A program made the translations under genes and the position numbers. The notes under the pieces were generated by a model that did no database searches, had not been told where the DNA came from, and saw nothing but the letters and a program-made list of their open reading frames with translations. DNA of 64,000 bases from Dyadobacter sp. 3J3 (lineage in GTDB: Bacteria > Bacteroidota > Bacteroidia > Cytophagales > Spirosomataceae). How positions within the stretch are numbered: position 1 is the stretch's first letter; each line of letters opens with the position of its first letter. Shown one piece after another: positions 44,421 to 54,229 of the stretch. The stretch spans positions 434,001-498,000 of the forward strand of contig NZ_VTOL01000001.1 of the NCBI RefSeq assembly GCF_009801115.1. Reading direction: 5' to 3'.

Positions 44421-47400
44421 TCAAGCAACAGGAATATAAACAATAAAGGTTGCTCCTTCATCCGGATTACTGATTGCTGTAATTATCCCTTGGTGGTTGT
44501 CTACGATCTTTTTACATATAGCCAACCCAATTCCCGTGCCTTCATAAGAACTTTTACTATGAAGACGTTGGAAAACCTGAAATATTCTTTCGCGGAACTG
44601 CGGATCAAAACCGATACCATTGTCTGTAAATGAAAGATAGTAATAATCAGTGTCAGGATTGCCTTCCATATATCCTAACTCAGATCCTGCAATGATTCCG
44701 GAAGTAATTTGAATTTCCGGGCGTACTCCTGGTTTTACAAATTTCAGAGAATTAGCAATCAGGTTTGTAAAAAGCTGTTCAAACTGGTACACAATTACAT
44801 TAAGCGAAGGCAAGTTTGAGGAAGTAATTATGGCACCTTTTTGCTGGATACTTTCATTCAATTGCTCTTTTATATTCTTTAATAAAACATTCAGATCGGT
44901 GAATTCAAAATTCTTTTCAACCGCATTGGCTCTTGAAAAAGCAAGCAAATCAACAATCAACTGCTGCATCCGGGTTGAGGATGACTGCATCCGGTTAAAA
45001 TAATCCTTCCCACGATCGGACAGATTATCTTTTTCGGTTTCCATGATCCTGGTTGCAAAAGTCTGGATTTTACGAAGTGGTTCCTGTAAATCGTGGCTGG
45101 CTACATAGGCGAATTGACCCAGTTCGATATTTGTTCGAATCAATTCATCATTAGTAACGGTAAGCTCTCTCGTCCTTTGCTGTACCTTGGATTCGAGTTC
45201 GTCAATAAACAATTTATTATCATGAATATCGGTGCTTGTTCCAACCCACATTTGAATAATCCCCTCTGTATCGCGTTGAGCAATGGCTTGACTTAATTGC
45301 CAGCGATATTCTCCGTCAAATCTTCGGAAACGATGTTCACAACTAAAATTATTACCCGATTTGATCGCTTCCAACCATAAATCAATACTAAACTCTCTGT
45401 CTTCAGTATGAACCAATGAAAGCCATCCTTCTTTTAAAATTTGATCAAGAGTAAACCCGGAATAGTCTACAACCGATTGGTTGAAATAATTCAGATCTCC
45501 TTCAACATCGCATGTCCAGATAAACTGAGGCATCGAATCCGCCAGCGTCCGGAATTTTCCTTCACTTGTTCTGAGGGCAAATTCAGCTGCTTTGCGGTCT
45601 GTAATATCGATCACAACATTCAACGCGCCGGTAACATTTCCATTACTATCTAAAATCGGTTGAGGATTTGCGATCACATGTCTTAATGCTCCATCCGGCC
45701 TTTTAACATAAGCTTCTGCGATAATGGCACGCTTTTCCCTGAGTGCAGGTCCCATTGGACAATCCTTATGAGGGAGAAATTCTCCGTCCAGCGTATACAT
45801 TTCATGAGAGCCGCACCACAACTCTTTTCCTAATTCCGGTTCGCGGCCCCATAATTTGACGGCCGCTTTATTGTATAAATTAACAAACCCATCAGCATCA
45901 ACGGTATAAACCGCGACAGGCAAGGTTTCAATCAGATCCTTATATCTTTTTTCACTTTCCTCTATAATTTTCTCCGCCTGTTTTTGCTGAGAAATATCCA
46001 TCATGGTTCCAAGCATCCGATGCGGTTTTCCATCCTCAGAAAAGATAACTTTACCACGCGTCCTTACCCAATGCAATGAATTATCCGGATGAACAATCCT
46101 GGCGTCGTAACTGTAAATTCCGGTTTGGAAAGCCGTTTTGTAAGCTTGCTCAACAATATTTAAATCATCAGAAAATACCTGATCGCGCATATCCCAATGT
46201 GTCAGGATTTTACTTTCAGGCTGACCGAATAACTCACTTAACCTTGATGAATAAACGATTTGCCGTGTTTGTAAATTGAGGTCCCAGGTAGCCAGTTGAG
46301 TTCCTTCTGTGGCAAGGCTCAACCTTTCTACTGCGTCGTTAATTTGTTGTCTTGTTTCAACCTTTTCGGTTACGTCATTTACAGAAACCATTACCCCGGA
46401 AACTGATCCGTCCAATTCAAGGATAGGTACGTATTGAAAATCAAGATAATATCGTTTAGGCCCTTCGGATGTCTGGACAAAAGCCAAAGCTTCATTTTCC
46501 TTATGCGTAATCCCATTAAAATAAACATCCTTTAAGATTTGAGGAAATTTCTGGTCTATTAGTTCGGGAAAAACTTCCAGAAGCTTTTTGCCCTGCACTT
46601 CCTTTAATTCCCTTTTCCATATATCTTTCAGCATTGCTTCATTCGCAAGGCTTATCACCATATCCTCTCCCTCAAAAATAGCTTTTGCAAATTGCGATTG
46701 CGCTACCAGATTCCTGAACCTGTTTTCACTTTCCTGTAAAGCATTTTTTGATTTTATCTGCTGTGTTACTTCGGTTGCAACAACGATAATTCCGCTAATG
46801 GAACCGTCAATTTCGAAGAGAGGCTGATAAACAAAATTAAAATAACAGGTTTCATTCAAACCTGAACGATGTAATGTTACTTCAAATTCATTTCCAAAAT
46901 AGGGAATACCAGTTCTGAAAATATCCTGCAAAATAGGGTTCAAAACATCTTTTGCTTCGGGGAGAGATTCAAATAATGGTTTGCCTGTAAACTCCTCTTC
47001 CCTTCTGTCAACAATTTCCAGATATGTGTCATTTGCAATTTCCACTACAAGTTCCCGGCCACGTAAAATCACAATACCGACAGGCGCCTGCATCATGGTA
47101 TTGCGAAATTTATTTTCGCTGTTAGTTACTTCTTTTTTTGCCTTAGACGAGTTTTCAATTTCTTTTTTAACGCGTTCATCTAAGACAAGGAGTGTTTCAT
47201 GCAACTGAAGCAGTTCTTTGTAATTTATTGAAAGCTGATCCAAAATTCCTTCAGTATTCTGATCTTCCGTTCCGGATTTCACTTTAAATTCAATAACCGA
47301 TAGCAACGTTGTAAGATTACCCGCAATCAGTTCCATAGTCGTTAATCCTTCACGCGCCTTTTCAACCTCACCATTTTTATATAAATGGATGAGTTCATTG

Positions 47401-47627
47401 GCACAGTCATGAATTTTACGATGGACTTTTTCCAGGTCCTGCATCTCGGGAATGTCGCCATAATTTTCTAGCGCGTACTCATAAATCCACTTTCCTACTT
47501 CACATTCCTTATGACTTGTTACCGCAGATTCATCCATATCAATACCATAAAGCATTGATCTGAGCCGGGTTTTAAATAATATATGTTTTGCCTTGGCTCT
47601 TTCGAAGTCCAGTTCAAGTAAATTCAT
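44421..47627 (-). CDS. CZB-PAS soluble sensor histidine kinase
   Basis: 1068 residues with no membrane helix. N-terminal CZB-like zinc-binding domain (about 10-115): His in AKHILFKTR, CEVGKW (Cys-x-x-Gly-x-Trp), then KVHRKIHDCANELIHLY. Several PAS domains in a row follow (about 170-290, 300-420, 430-550, 565-680, 690-810; note HRMLGTMMDISQQKQAEK and other PAC ends). Next comes a coiled-coil link and the H box YVASHDLQEPLRKIQTFA, then the ATPase with GTGIGLAICKKIVDNHQG. Zn or oxidant sensing is inferred from CZB. The response regulator at 47709-48158 lies upstream on the same strand and is the likely partner. Confidence 0.87.
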   Translation of the reverse strand: MNLLELDFERAKAKHILFKTRLRSMLYGIDMDESAVTSHKECEVGKWIYEYALENYGDIPEMQDLEKVHRKIHDCANELIHLYKNGEVEKAREGLTTMELIAGNLTTLLSVIEFKVKSGTEDQNTEGILDQLSINYKELLQLHETLLVLDERVKKEIENSSKAKKEVTNSENKFRNTMMQAPVGIVILRGRELVVEIANDTYLEIVDRREEEFTGKPLFESLPEAKDVLNPILQDIFRTGIPYFGNEFEVTLHRSGLNETCYFNFVYQPLFEIDGSISGIIVVATEVTQQIKSKNALQESENRFRNLVAQSQFAKAIFEGEDMVISLANEAMLKDIWKRELKEVQGKKLLEVFPELIDQKFPQILKDVYFNGITHKENEALAFVQTSEGPKRYYLDFQYVPILELDGSVSGVMVSVNDVTEKVETRQQINDAVERLSLATEGTQLATWDLNLQTRQIVYSSRLSELFGQPESKILTHWDMRDQVFSDDLNIVEQAYKTAFQTGIYSYDARIVHPDNSLHWVRTRGKVIFSEDGKPHRMLGTMMDISQQKQAEKIIEESEKRYKDLIETLPVAVYTVDADGFVNLYNKAAVKLWGREPELGKELWCGSHEMYTLDGEFLPHKDCPMGPALREKRAIIAEAYVKRPDGALRHVIANPQPILDSNGNVTGALNVVIDITDRKAAEFALRTSEGKFRTLADSMPQFIWTCDVEGDLNYFNQSVVDYSGFTLDQILKEGWLSLVHTEDREFSIDLWLEAIKSGNNFSCEHRFRRFDGEYRWQLSQAIAQRDTEGIIQMWVGTSTDIHDNKLFIDELESKVQQRTRELTVTNDELIRTNIELGQFAYVASHDLQEPLRKIQTFATRIMETEKDNLSDRGKDYFNRMQSSSTRMQQLIVDLLAFSRANAVEKNFEFTDLNVLLKNIKEQLNESIQQKGAIITSSNLPSLNVIVYQFEQLFTNLIANSLKFVKPGVRPEIQITSGIIAGSELGYMEGNPDTDYYYLSFTDNGIGFDPQFRERIFQVFQRLHSKSSYEGTGIGLAICKKIVDNHQGIITAISNPDEGATFIVYIPVA

Positions 47628-47708
47628 GCTTCAATCCTATTTTTCACACTGATAAATAAGGAGCCGATTACCGATCGGCTTATTGCTAATATACTGCCAA
47701 TTGTGAGT

Positions 47709-48158
47709 TTAAAACTGAAAATAAAAATTTTCCTTGAATGTCTTAAAAGGGACCTGACGCCAATCAATAGACAAAATATACTGAATTGCCATTTTCAATT
47801 TCGAGAAAGATCCAGGTTTTTTAATGTAACAATTAGCGCCTTCATCATAAAGACGATTAATGGTTTCTTCTTCACCGCATGTAGAAAAAATCACAACCGG
47901 AATATGTTTAAATTTCAAGTCTTTTCTTATTTCGCTAAGACATTCAAAACCATTTTTTTTAGGCATATTAAGATCCAGGAAAATAACATCCGGAGTCGGC
48001 GGCATTTTATTTTCAAGAATATCCATCAACTCAATTCCATCATTAGCAGTCCGCAACTCGGTTGTGTCGCAGACCTCTTTCAATGCGTCTTTGAACAAAA
48101 GACAGTCATCTTCGTCGTCATCAACCAGGAAAATATATTTTCTTTCAATGTTATTCAT
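47709..48158 (-). CDS. Single-domain response regulator
   Basis: 149 residues, CheY-like receiver with no output domain. Asp pair at the N-terminus (FLVDDDEDD), phosphorylation site Asp in VIFLDLNMPKKNG, Thr/Ser and Lys of the switch (VIFSTCGEE and YIKKPGS). It is the upstream neighbour (81 bp) of the CZB-PAS kinase on the same strand and likely receives phosphate from it. Such stand-alone receivers adjacent to PAS kinases are common in Cytophagales. Confidence 0.9.
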   Translation of the reverse strand: MNNIERKYIFLVDDDEDDCLLFKDALKEVCDTTELRTANDGIELMDILENKMPPTPDVIFLDLNMPKKNGFECLSEIRKDLKFKHIPVVIFSTCGEEETINRLYDEGANCYIKKPGSFSKLKMAIQYILSIDWRQVPFKTFKENFYFQF

Positions 48159-48337
48159 GCCTGATCAATTTTAACTTAAAGTACGCAACCATCATACCAG
48201 GTGTTTCGCAACTTTAAAATTAATTTTTAAATACCGGAAAGCAATTAAAGTGCGCATTTAAAGTTAAATATTGCGTTTTAACCTTCCTAAAAATATATTC
48301 TGACCAAGAAGTAACCCTACCCCGTTTAAATCCATTA

Positions 48338-50833
48338 TCAATATTCTCCCGCATTCAGCTCCTTTTTCTTTTTAGCCTGGTGCAGACGATAATTCAGTGT
48401 CAGGTTAATTTGTCTTAATCTACCCTGAGAACTTGTAGTTGCATAATAATTGGCCCCTTCCAGAATTGATCTGTATTTACGGGAATTAAAAACATCCGTA
48501 ACACTCAAAACCAGCGTTCCATTGTTTTTAAAAACATCACGACTGGCAGCCAAATCCAGTGTTGCCAAAGCTTTGCGCTTTCCTTGCGGAGTTTGCTGCG
48601 GCGCTTCATAATTCGCCCGTAATTGCAAATCAGTATTTTTCCATAAGGTAAAACGGGAAGTAGTTCTGGCAAACCAGCTGTACGTATCACTTTGAAACTC
48701 TGAATCCTGCCCCTGACCGTTGGTAATAGCACGGAAAAAGTTTAAACTTCCATCCAGTTTCCACCATTGATATAAGGCATACGAACCGGTAAATTCCGCT
48801 CCATAAGAATTTTCCGTCCCCAGGTTCTCCGGTTTGGTATAAGAGTTCCCATTGTCCTCAACCCGGCGAATACTGATAATTTTCCCGTTTGTATGGCGGT
48901 AATAAATAGAAGAACTGATCGATCCCTTCTCAACATATTTGATATGACCAACTTCAAAGGCATTGGTAAATTCTGGATTCAAATCCGGATTTCCGCTGAA
49001 ATAATTCCTATTGTCGCTATACGTCATAAATGGGCTTAGGTCATTGTACTGAGGCCGACGCACACGACGACTAAAACTTAGCTGAAGCGCATGTTGGCGC
49101 GGGAGGTCATAACTCACATGCACACTGGGAAATAAATTGGCATATGTTCTTTTGTTTACATCATTCGTCTGTTTCAAAGTAGTGGTGACGCCTGTCCATT
49201 CCGCTCTCAACCCAACCTGATAGGAAAGTTTTTTGGTTTTATTTCCAACAATCCCATAGGCCGCGTTGATTCTTTCTTCGTATAAAAAGTCATTGGTAAG
49301 GCCCGGAATCGGGCTAAAACTACCATCATCATTTTGCTGGGTTACGGTATAATCATTTGTCATATTCCTCGTGCTACTTCTTCCACCTGCTTCAAATTTC
49401 CCATCTTTTCCAAAAGGATGAATATAATCAACCTGAGCCAAAAACTGCTTTTCCGTTTCATAATTGACCGCACGCTGCAAAGTTGAAGGAATATCGGACA
49501 TACCTCCGTCCGGTTTAAAATTTGTCTGTTTGTAATACTGATCCGAATCTTCCCAATTATCAAGATAGCGTACGTCAGCTGTAAATTCCTGGCCTTTTCT
49601 TTTAAACGTCTTTTTGTAAGTTAATGCATATTCAGAATTGGGCTCTGTTTCAGTTTCATCCTGAGTCCGGTTTGTGGTGCTCAACAGATTATTCATGTTA
49701 GACAAATAGTCACGATAATCAATATTTGAAAACCGCTTTCCCTTACTCAGCCGGTAGGTATAAGATCCTGTAAGAACATTTTTATCATTTAAATAATAGT
49801 CAATCCCTGCACGGGCACTGTTGTTCTGCCCTTTCAGACGACTCGTCATGTTTTTCTCGGTAATTAAAGTCGAATCGTTCCGGTATAATTCCTGATAAAG
49901 TGAATTTTTACCGGGCGTGTTTCGGTAAGAAAATGTATAATTGACAAAGAAATTAAGGTTTTTCCTGCGATAATTAACATTAGCAGCAGCACCAAAATTT
50001 GTCGGATGACCAGTAATAATATCAAAAGAACCGTTAAATCCCTCTTTTCTTTCCTTTTTCAAAACGATGTTGATAATACCACCCATTCCTTCCGCTTCAT
50101 ACCTGGCAGACGGATTAGTGATGATTTCAACACGTTCAATCATACTTCCTTGTAACGATTGCAGGCCACTCCCACCTTTCAAACTTACCAGACCGGAAGG
50201 TTTACCGTCGATAAGTATACGTACATTACTGCTTCCCCGCAGACTAACATTTCCATCCACATCTACGGCCACAGATGGAATATTTGTCAAAATATCAACA
50301 CCCGTTCCCCCGGCATTTGCAAGATCTTTTCCTACGTTAAAAATCTTTTTATCCAGCGTCAATTCCATCGTACTTTTTTCTCCCTGAACCACCACTTCAT
50401 CCAGCGTTTTTGCCGAAGGATTCAGTTTAATGGTTCCAATATTGAGAGGAGAATTTTGAGAAGTAACATTGACACCGGAAGTTTTCCTTGCATTGTAACC
50501 GATAAATTCTGTTAAAGCATAATAAGCACCGGCGCTAATCTCTATTGAAAATATACCCGCTTCATTTGTAATGGCTCCGGTAACAAAAGTGCTGTCAGAT
50601 GTTTTAAACAAGCGAACACTTGCATAACTTAATGCACCATTATTTTGGGTGTCTGCGACCTTTCCAGTGACAGAAAATTTACCTGCCGATTGCGAAAGAG
50701 CAGGGTTGATTGATAAAAAAACAAAAAATATAAAAACAAAATGTGATATGCGTAGCCAAAGCGCACGGCCTTCTCTTAACTTCACAGGTCTTCTTTTTTT
50801 TGAATCTGATCTTATTTGTAATATTTTACTCAT
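48338..50833 (-). CDS. TonB-dependent/outer membrane beta-barrel receptor
   Basis: 831 residues. A long N-terminal segment with a hydrophobic signal (FVFIFFVFLSINPALSQ) is followed by a carboxypeptidase-regulatory-like domain (about 50-140) and a TonB plug region (about 150-240: SLRGSSNVRILIDGKPSG, RVEIITNPSARYEAEGMGGI). The rest is a barrel of the OMP_b-brl_3 type, common in Bacteroidota. No SusD-like partner follows, so it may import a small ligand or act without lipoprotein lid. Ligand unknown. Confidence 0.88.
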   Translation of the reverse strand: MSKILQIRSDSKKRRPVKLREGRALWLRISHFVFIFFVFLSINPALSQSAGKFSVTGKVADTQNNGALSYASVRLFKTSDSTFVTGAITNEAGIFSIEISAGAYYALTEFIGYNARKTSGVNVTSQNSPLNIGTIKLNPSAKTLDEVVVQGEKSTMELTLDKKIFNVGKDLANAGGTGVDILTNIPSVAVDVDGNVSLRGSSNVRILIDGKPSGLVSLKGGSGLQSLQGSMIERVEIITNPSARYEAEGMGGIINIVLKKERKEGFNGSFDIITGHPTNFGAAANVNYRRKNLNFFVNYTFSYRNTPGKNSLYQELYRNDSTLITEKNMTSRLKGQNNSARAGIDYYLNDKNVLTGSYTYRLSKGKRFSNIDYRDYLSNMNNLLSTTNRTQDETETEPNSEYALTYKKTFKRKGQEFTADVRYLDNWEDSDQYYKQTNFKPDGGMSDIPSTLQRAVNYETEKQFLAQVDYIHPFGKDGKFEAGGRSSTRNMTNDYTVTQQNDDGSFSPIPGLTNDFLYEERINAAYGIVGNKTKKLSYQVGLRAEWTGVTTTLKQTNDVNKRTYANLFPSVHVSYDLPRQHALQLSFSRRVRRPQYNDLSPFMTYSDNRNYFSGNPDLNPEFTNAFEVGHIKYVEKGSISSSIYYRHTNGKIISIRRVEDNGNSYTKPENLGTENSYGAEFTGSYALYQWWKLDGSLNFFRAITNGQGQDSEFQSDTYSWFARTTSRFTLWKNTDLQLRANYEAPQQTPQGKRKALATLDLAASRDVFKNNGTLVLSVTDVFNSRKYRSILEGANYYATTSSQGRLRQINLTLNYRLHQAKKKKELNAGEY

Positions 50834-51039
50834 TGAATATTTAAAGGTTTAGGAAAATAATTATTTCAGTAAAACCCATAAAGTCACTGGATTTACTCTG
50901 AATAACTTTGGATAATTGCCAGATTCTTTTTCCAATACACGATACAAATCCAGGTAAGCCGTTAAGAAGTTAGGCCAGCTTTATGAATTGTATATATTTG
51001 GACATTATTCTCCTATGCCCTATTAATAAATAAATTTTT

Positions 51040-52275
51040 ATGCTACAAAACGACGCAACAGTACTCGGCCTGCTGATGGTAATTCTTGCCATGGTTTTTT
51101 ACACGGCTTCACTTCCAAACAGAGGATGGCAACGATTTTACAGCATTTTCCCACCATTGCTTTTGTGTTACTTCATCCCAGGTTTACTGAATTCTTTCGG
51201 GATTATCAACGGAGCCGAATCTCAGCTTTATCCGGTTGTTTCAAGATATCTGCTTCCTGCTTGTCTTGTACTTTTCACGTTGGGAATGGACTGGAAAGCA
51301 TTGGCAAAACTTGGGCCACCGGCCATTATTATGATGTTTGTCGGATCCTTAAGTATAATCATCGGTGGACCAGTCGCTTTGTTTATAGTAGGAAAAATAA
51401 GTCCTGAAACCGTTGCAGGCGAAGGTCCGGATGCCATCTGGAGAGGATTGGCAACTATTGCCGGAAGCTGGATCGGTGGTGGTGCGAATCAAACAGCTTT
51501 AAAGGAAGTTTTCAAGCCCAGCGACAGATTGTTTTCACAAATCGTAGCGGTTGATGTAATCACAGCCGAATTATGGATGGCTGTCCTTATTTATGGAGTA
51601 GGTTTTACTACGAGAATTGATCGGTTTCTAAAAGCGGACAGCAGCCAGATTAACGAAATAAAAGAGCATTTGGAAGAATTTCAGCTAATAAATCAACGTA
51701 TTCCTACAACGAAAGATTTAATTTATCTAGCTGCTGTCGGACTTGGAGCAACGGGACTGGCACATTTCCTGTCTGAAAAAATCACACCTTATCTTACAAC
51801 CAATTATCCTTCACTTGAAAAATACAGTCTTACATCCGGTTTTTTCAGGATAATCGGTCTGGCTACTTTAATCGGGATCATACTTTCTTTTACTCCTTTG
51901 CGCAAACTGGAAAATGCGGGTGCTTCAAAATTAGGAAGTGTTTTTCTTTATATACTTGTCGCAACAATTGGCATGCAGATGGATTTAGGTTCCATTGCCG
52001 ACAATCCGGGACTTTTCGCAATCGGCGCGATCTGGATGCTCATCCATGCTACTACTATCATATTAGTAGCCCGTTGGCTGAAAATTCCGTATTTCTTTTT
52101 AGCAGTATCCAGTCAGGCAAATGTTGGCGGTTCGGCGTCCGCTTCTGTTGTCGCCGCAGCATTTCATCCTTCACTGGCTTCTGTTGGTATTTTATTGGCA
52201 ATTCTTGGCTACGCTATCGGTACTTATGGAGGCTATCTTTCGGCACTTATGATGCAGTGGGTTAGTGAAATGTAG
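51040..52275 (+). CDS. DUF819 family membrane protein
   Basis: 411 residues with about 11 membrane helices. TIAGSWIGGGANQTALKEVF and QANVGGSASASVVAAAFHPS are the conserved glycine-rich segments of DUF819 (YjcL-like). By fold it resembles anion:sodium-type transporters, substrate unknown. It is transcribed alone, 50 bp before lepA. A TATATTTG box at 50993-51000 sits 40 bp upstream and could be its -7 element. Confidence 0.85.
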   Translation: MLQNDATVLGLLMVILAMVFYTASLPNRGWQRFYSIFPPLLLCYFIPGLLNSFGIINGAESQLYPVVSRYLLPACLVLFTLGMDWKALAKLGPPAIIMMFVGSLSIIIGGPVALFIVGKISPETVAGEGPDAIWRGLATIAGSWIGGGANQTALKEVFKPSDRLFSQIVAVDVITAELWMAVLIYGVGFTTRIDRFLKADSSQINEIKEHLEEFQLINQRIPTTKDLIYLAAVGLGATGLAHFLSEKITPYLTTNYPSLEKYSLTSGFFRIIGLATLIGIILSFTPLRKLENAGASKLGSVFLYILVATIGMQMDLGSIADNPGLFAIGAIWMLIHATTIILVARWLKIPYFFLAVSSQANVGGSASASVVAAAFHPSLASVGILLAILGYAIGTYGGYLSALMMQWVSEM

Positions 52276-52324
52276 GATTTGAAAGTTTAGGCGTGTAATT
52301 TTGTCGGCCTATATAATTATTTTC

Positions 52325-54112
52325 ATGAAGAACATTCGTAATTTTTGCATTATTGCCCATATTGACCACGGAAAAAGCACGTTGGCAGATCGTCTGTTGG
52401 AATTTACCAAAACGGTATCCAACCGCGATATGCAGGCTCAGCTCCTTGACAATATGGATCTGGAACGCGAACGCGGTATCACGATCAAGAGCCACGCGAT
52501 CCAGATGACATATCTTTACAAAGGAGAAGAATACACACTGAACCTTATTGATACGCCGGGACACGTCGATTTTTCTTACGAAGTTTCCCGTTCGATTGCG
52601 GCTTGTGAGGGTGCATTGTTGTTAGTTGATGCCTCACAAGGAACAGAAGCGCAAACCATTTCAAACTTATATCTTGCGATAAATCATGATCTGACCATCA
52701 TTCCGGTACTTAACAAAGTAGATTTGCCAGGTGCCAGACCTGAGGAAATCAAGGATGAAATGGTTGATCTTTTAGGCTGCAACCGCGACGATATTATCCC
52801 GGCCAGCGGAAAAGAAGGAATTGGTATCAAAGAAATTCTGGATGCTATCATTGAAAGAATTCCTGCACCCGTTGGAGATCCTGACGGTCCGTTACAAGCA
52901 CTTATCTTTGATTCTGTTTTTAACTCTTACCGTGGTATTGAGGTAATTTTCCGTATCAAAAACGGAAGTATCAGAAAAGGAGACAAAGTAAAATTCATGA
53001 ACACCGGCAAAGAATATTTTGCCGATGAAATTGGAACACTTGGCCTCGTTCAAATTCCAAAGCAGGTTGTTGAGTGTGGTGATGTAGGTTATCTTATCTC
53101 TGGTATCAAAGTTGCCAAAGAAGTAAAAGTGGGTGATACAATTACCCATCTACACAGACAGGCATCCGAAGCCATCAATGGTTTCTCGGAAGTAAAACCA
53201 ATGGTTTTCGCAGGTATTTATCCTGTTGACACTACGGAATTTGAAGAACTTCGTGATGCCATGGAAAAACTTCAGCTGAACGATGCCGCCCTGGTTTGGG
53301 AACCTGAAACATCTGCGGCACTTGGTTTTGGTTTCCGTTGCGGATTCCTTGGTATGCTGCACATGGAAATTGTTCAGGAACGTCTTGAACGTGAATTTGA
53401 TATGACGGTTATTACAACAGTTCCGTCGGTTCAGTTTAGAATATTGAATACAAAAGATCAGTTGATCAACATCAGTGCGCCGTCCGAGATGCCGGAACCG
53501 AACCTGATCAACTGGATTGAAGAACCTTATATTAATGCACAGATCATCACAAAATCTGATTACATCGGCCCGATCCTTACTCTTTGTATGGACAAACGCG
53601 GGATGTTGAAAAATCAGGTTTATCTGACCGCTGAACGTGTGGAATTGCAATTCAGATTGCCGCTTGCAGAAGTTGTGTTTGACTTTTTTGACAAACTGAA
53701 AACAATTTCCAAAGGTTACGCATCTCTGGATTATGATCTGGCAGGATACGAAGAATCAGACATGGTAAAACTTGACGTAATGCTTAATGGCGAACCGGTT
53801 GATGCTTTGTCAGCGATCGTTCACAGAACAAAAGCATACGAATGGGGTAAAAAACTTTGTGAGAAACTGCGCGAATTGATACCAAGACAAATGTTTGAAA
53901 TTGCGATCCAGGCCGCTATCGGCCAGAAGATTATCGCACGTGAGACGGTAAAAGCGATGCGGAAGGACGTATTGGCAAAATGTTATGGTGGTGATATTTC
54001 CCGTAAGCGTAAACTCCTTGATAAGCAGAAAAAAGGAAAGAAACGTATGCGTCAGGTTGGTAATGTAGAAATACCGCAGGAGGCATTTATGGCTGTATTA
54101 AAGATTAATTAA
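52325..54112 (+). CDS. lepA: Elongation factor 4 (LepA)
   Basis: 595 residues from ATG 52325 ([19 protein letters not shown], family start; the frame can extend to 52301). GTPase domain with [10 protein letters not shown]-loop at 10-18, DTPGHVDF, and NKVD. Domain II, III and V, and the LepA-specific C-terminal domain are present ([20 protein letters not shown]). It promotes ribosome back-translocation or biogenesis. The length is typical. Confidence 0.96.
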   Translation: MKNIRNFCIIAHIDHGKSTLADRLLEFTKTVSNRDMQAQLLDNMDLERERGITIKSHAIQMTYLYKGEEYTLNLIDTPGHVDFSYEVSRSIAACEGALLLVDASQGTEAQTISNLYLAINHDLTIIPVLNKVDLPGARPEEIKDEMVDLLGCNRDDIIPASGKEGIGIKEILDAIIERIPAPVGDPDGPLQALIFDSVFNSYRGIEVIFRIKNGSIRKGDKVKFMNTGKEYFADEIGTLGLVQIPKQVVECGDVGYLISGIKVAKEVKVGDTITHLHRQASEAINGFSEVKPMVFAGIYPVDTTEFEELRDAMEKLQLNDAALVWEPETSAALGFGFRCGFLGMLHMEIVQERLEREFDMTVITTVPSVQFRILNTKDQLINISAPSEMPEPNLINWIEEPYINAQIITKSDYIGPILTLCMDKRGMLKNQVYLTAERVELQFRLPLAEVVFDFFDKLKTISKGYASLDYDLAGYEESDMVKLDVMLNGEPVDALSAIVHRTKAYEWGKKLCEKLRELIPRQMFEIAIQAAIGQKIIARETVKAMRKDVLAKCYGGDISRKRKLLDKQKKGKKRMRQVGNVEIPQEAFMAVLKIN

Positions 54113-54229
54113 TTTAAATACGGCATTATAATTTAATAACAAAAGAAAGTGCTTCGTAATCCTTTTGTTGTAAATTTGACTCGAATCTATTTGTAATACC
54201 CAAGAAACTAAAATACGACAAATACCGAT

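Noticed and set aside
47662-47680. AGCCGAT/ATCGGCT hairpin between the response regulator and the CZB kinase
   Set aside because: Stem of only 7 bp and no T run, so it was not called as a terminator; it could be an attenuator.
54171-54178. TAAATTTG box before aceF
   Set aside because: No -33 element at 19-21 bp upstream, so not listed as a promoter.
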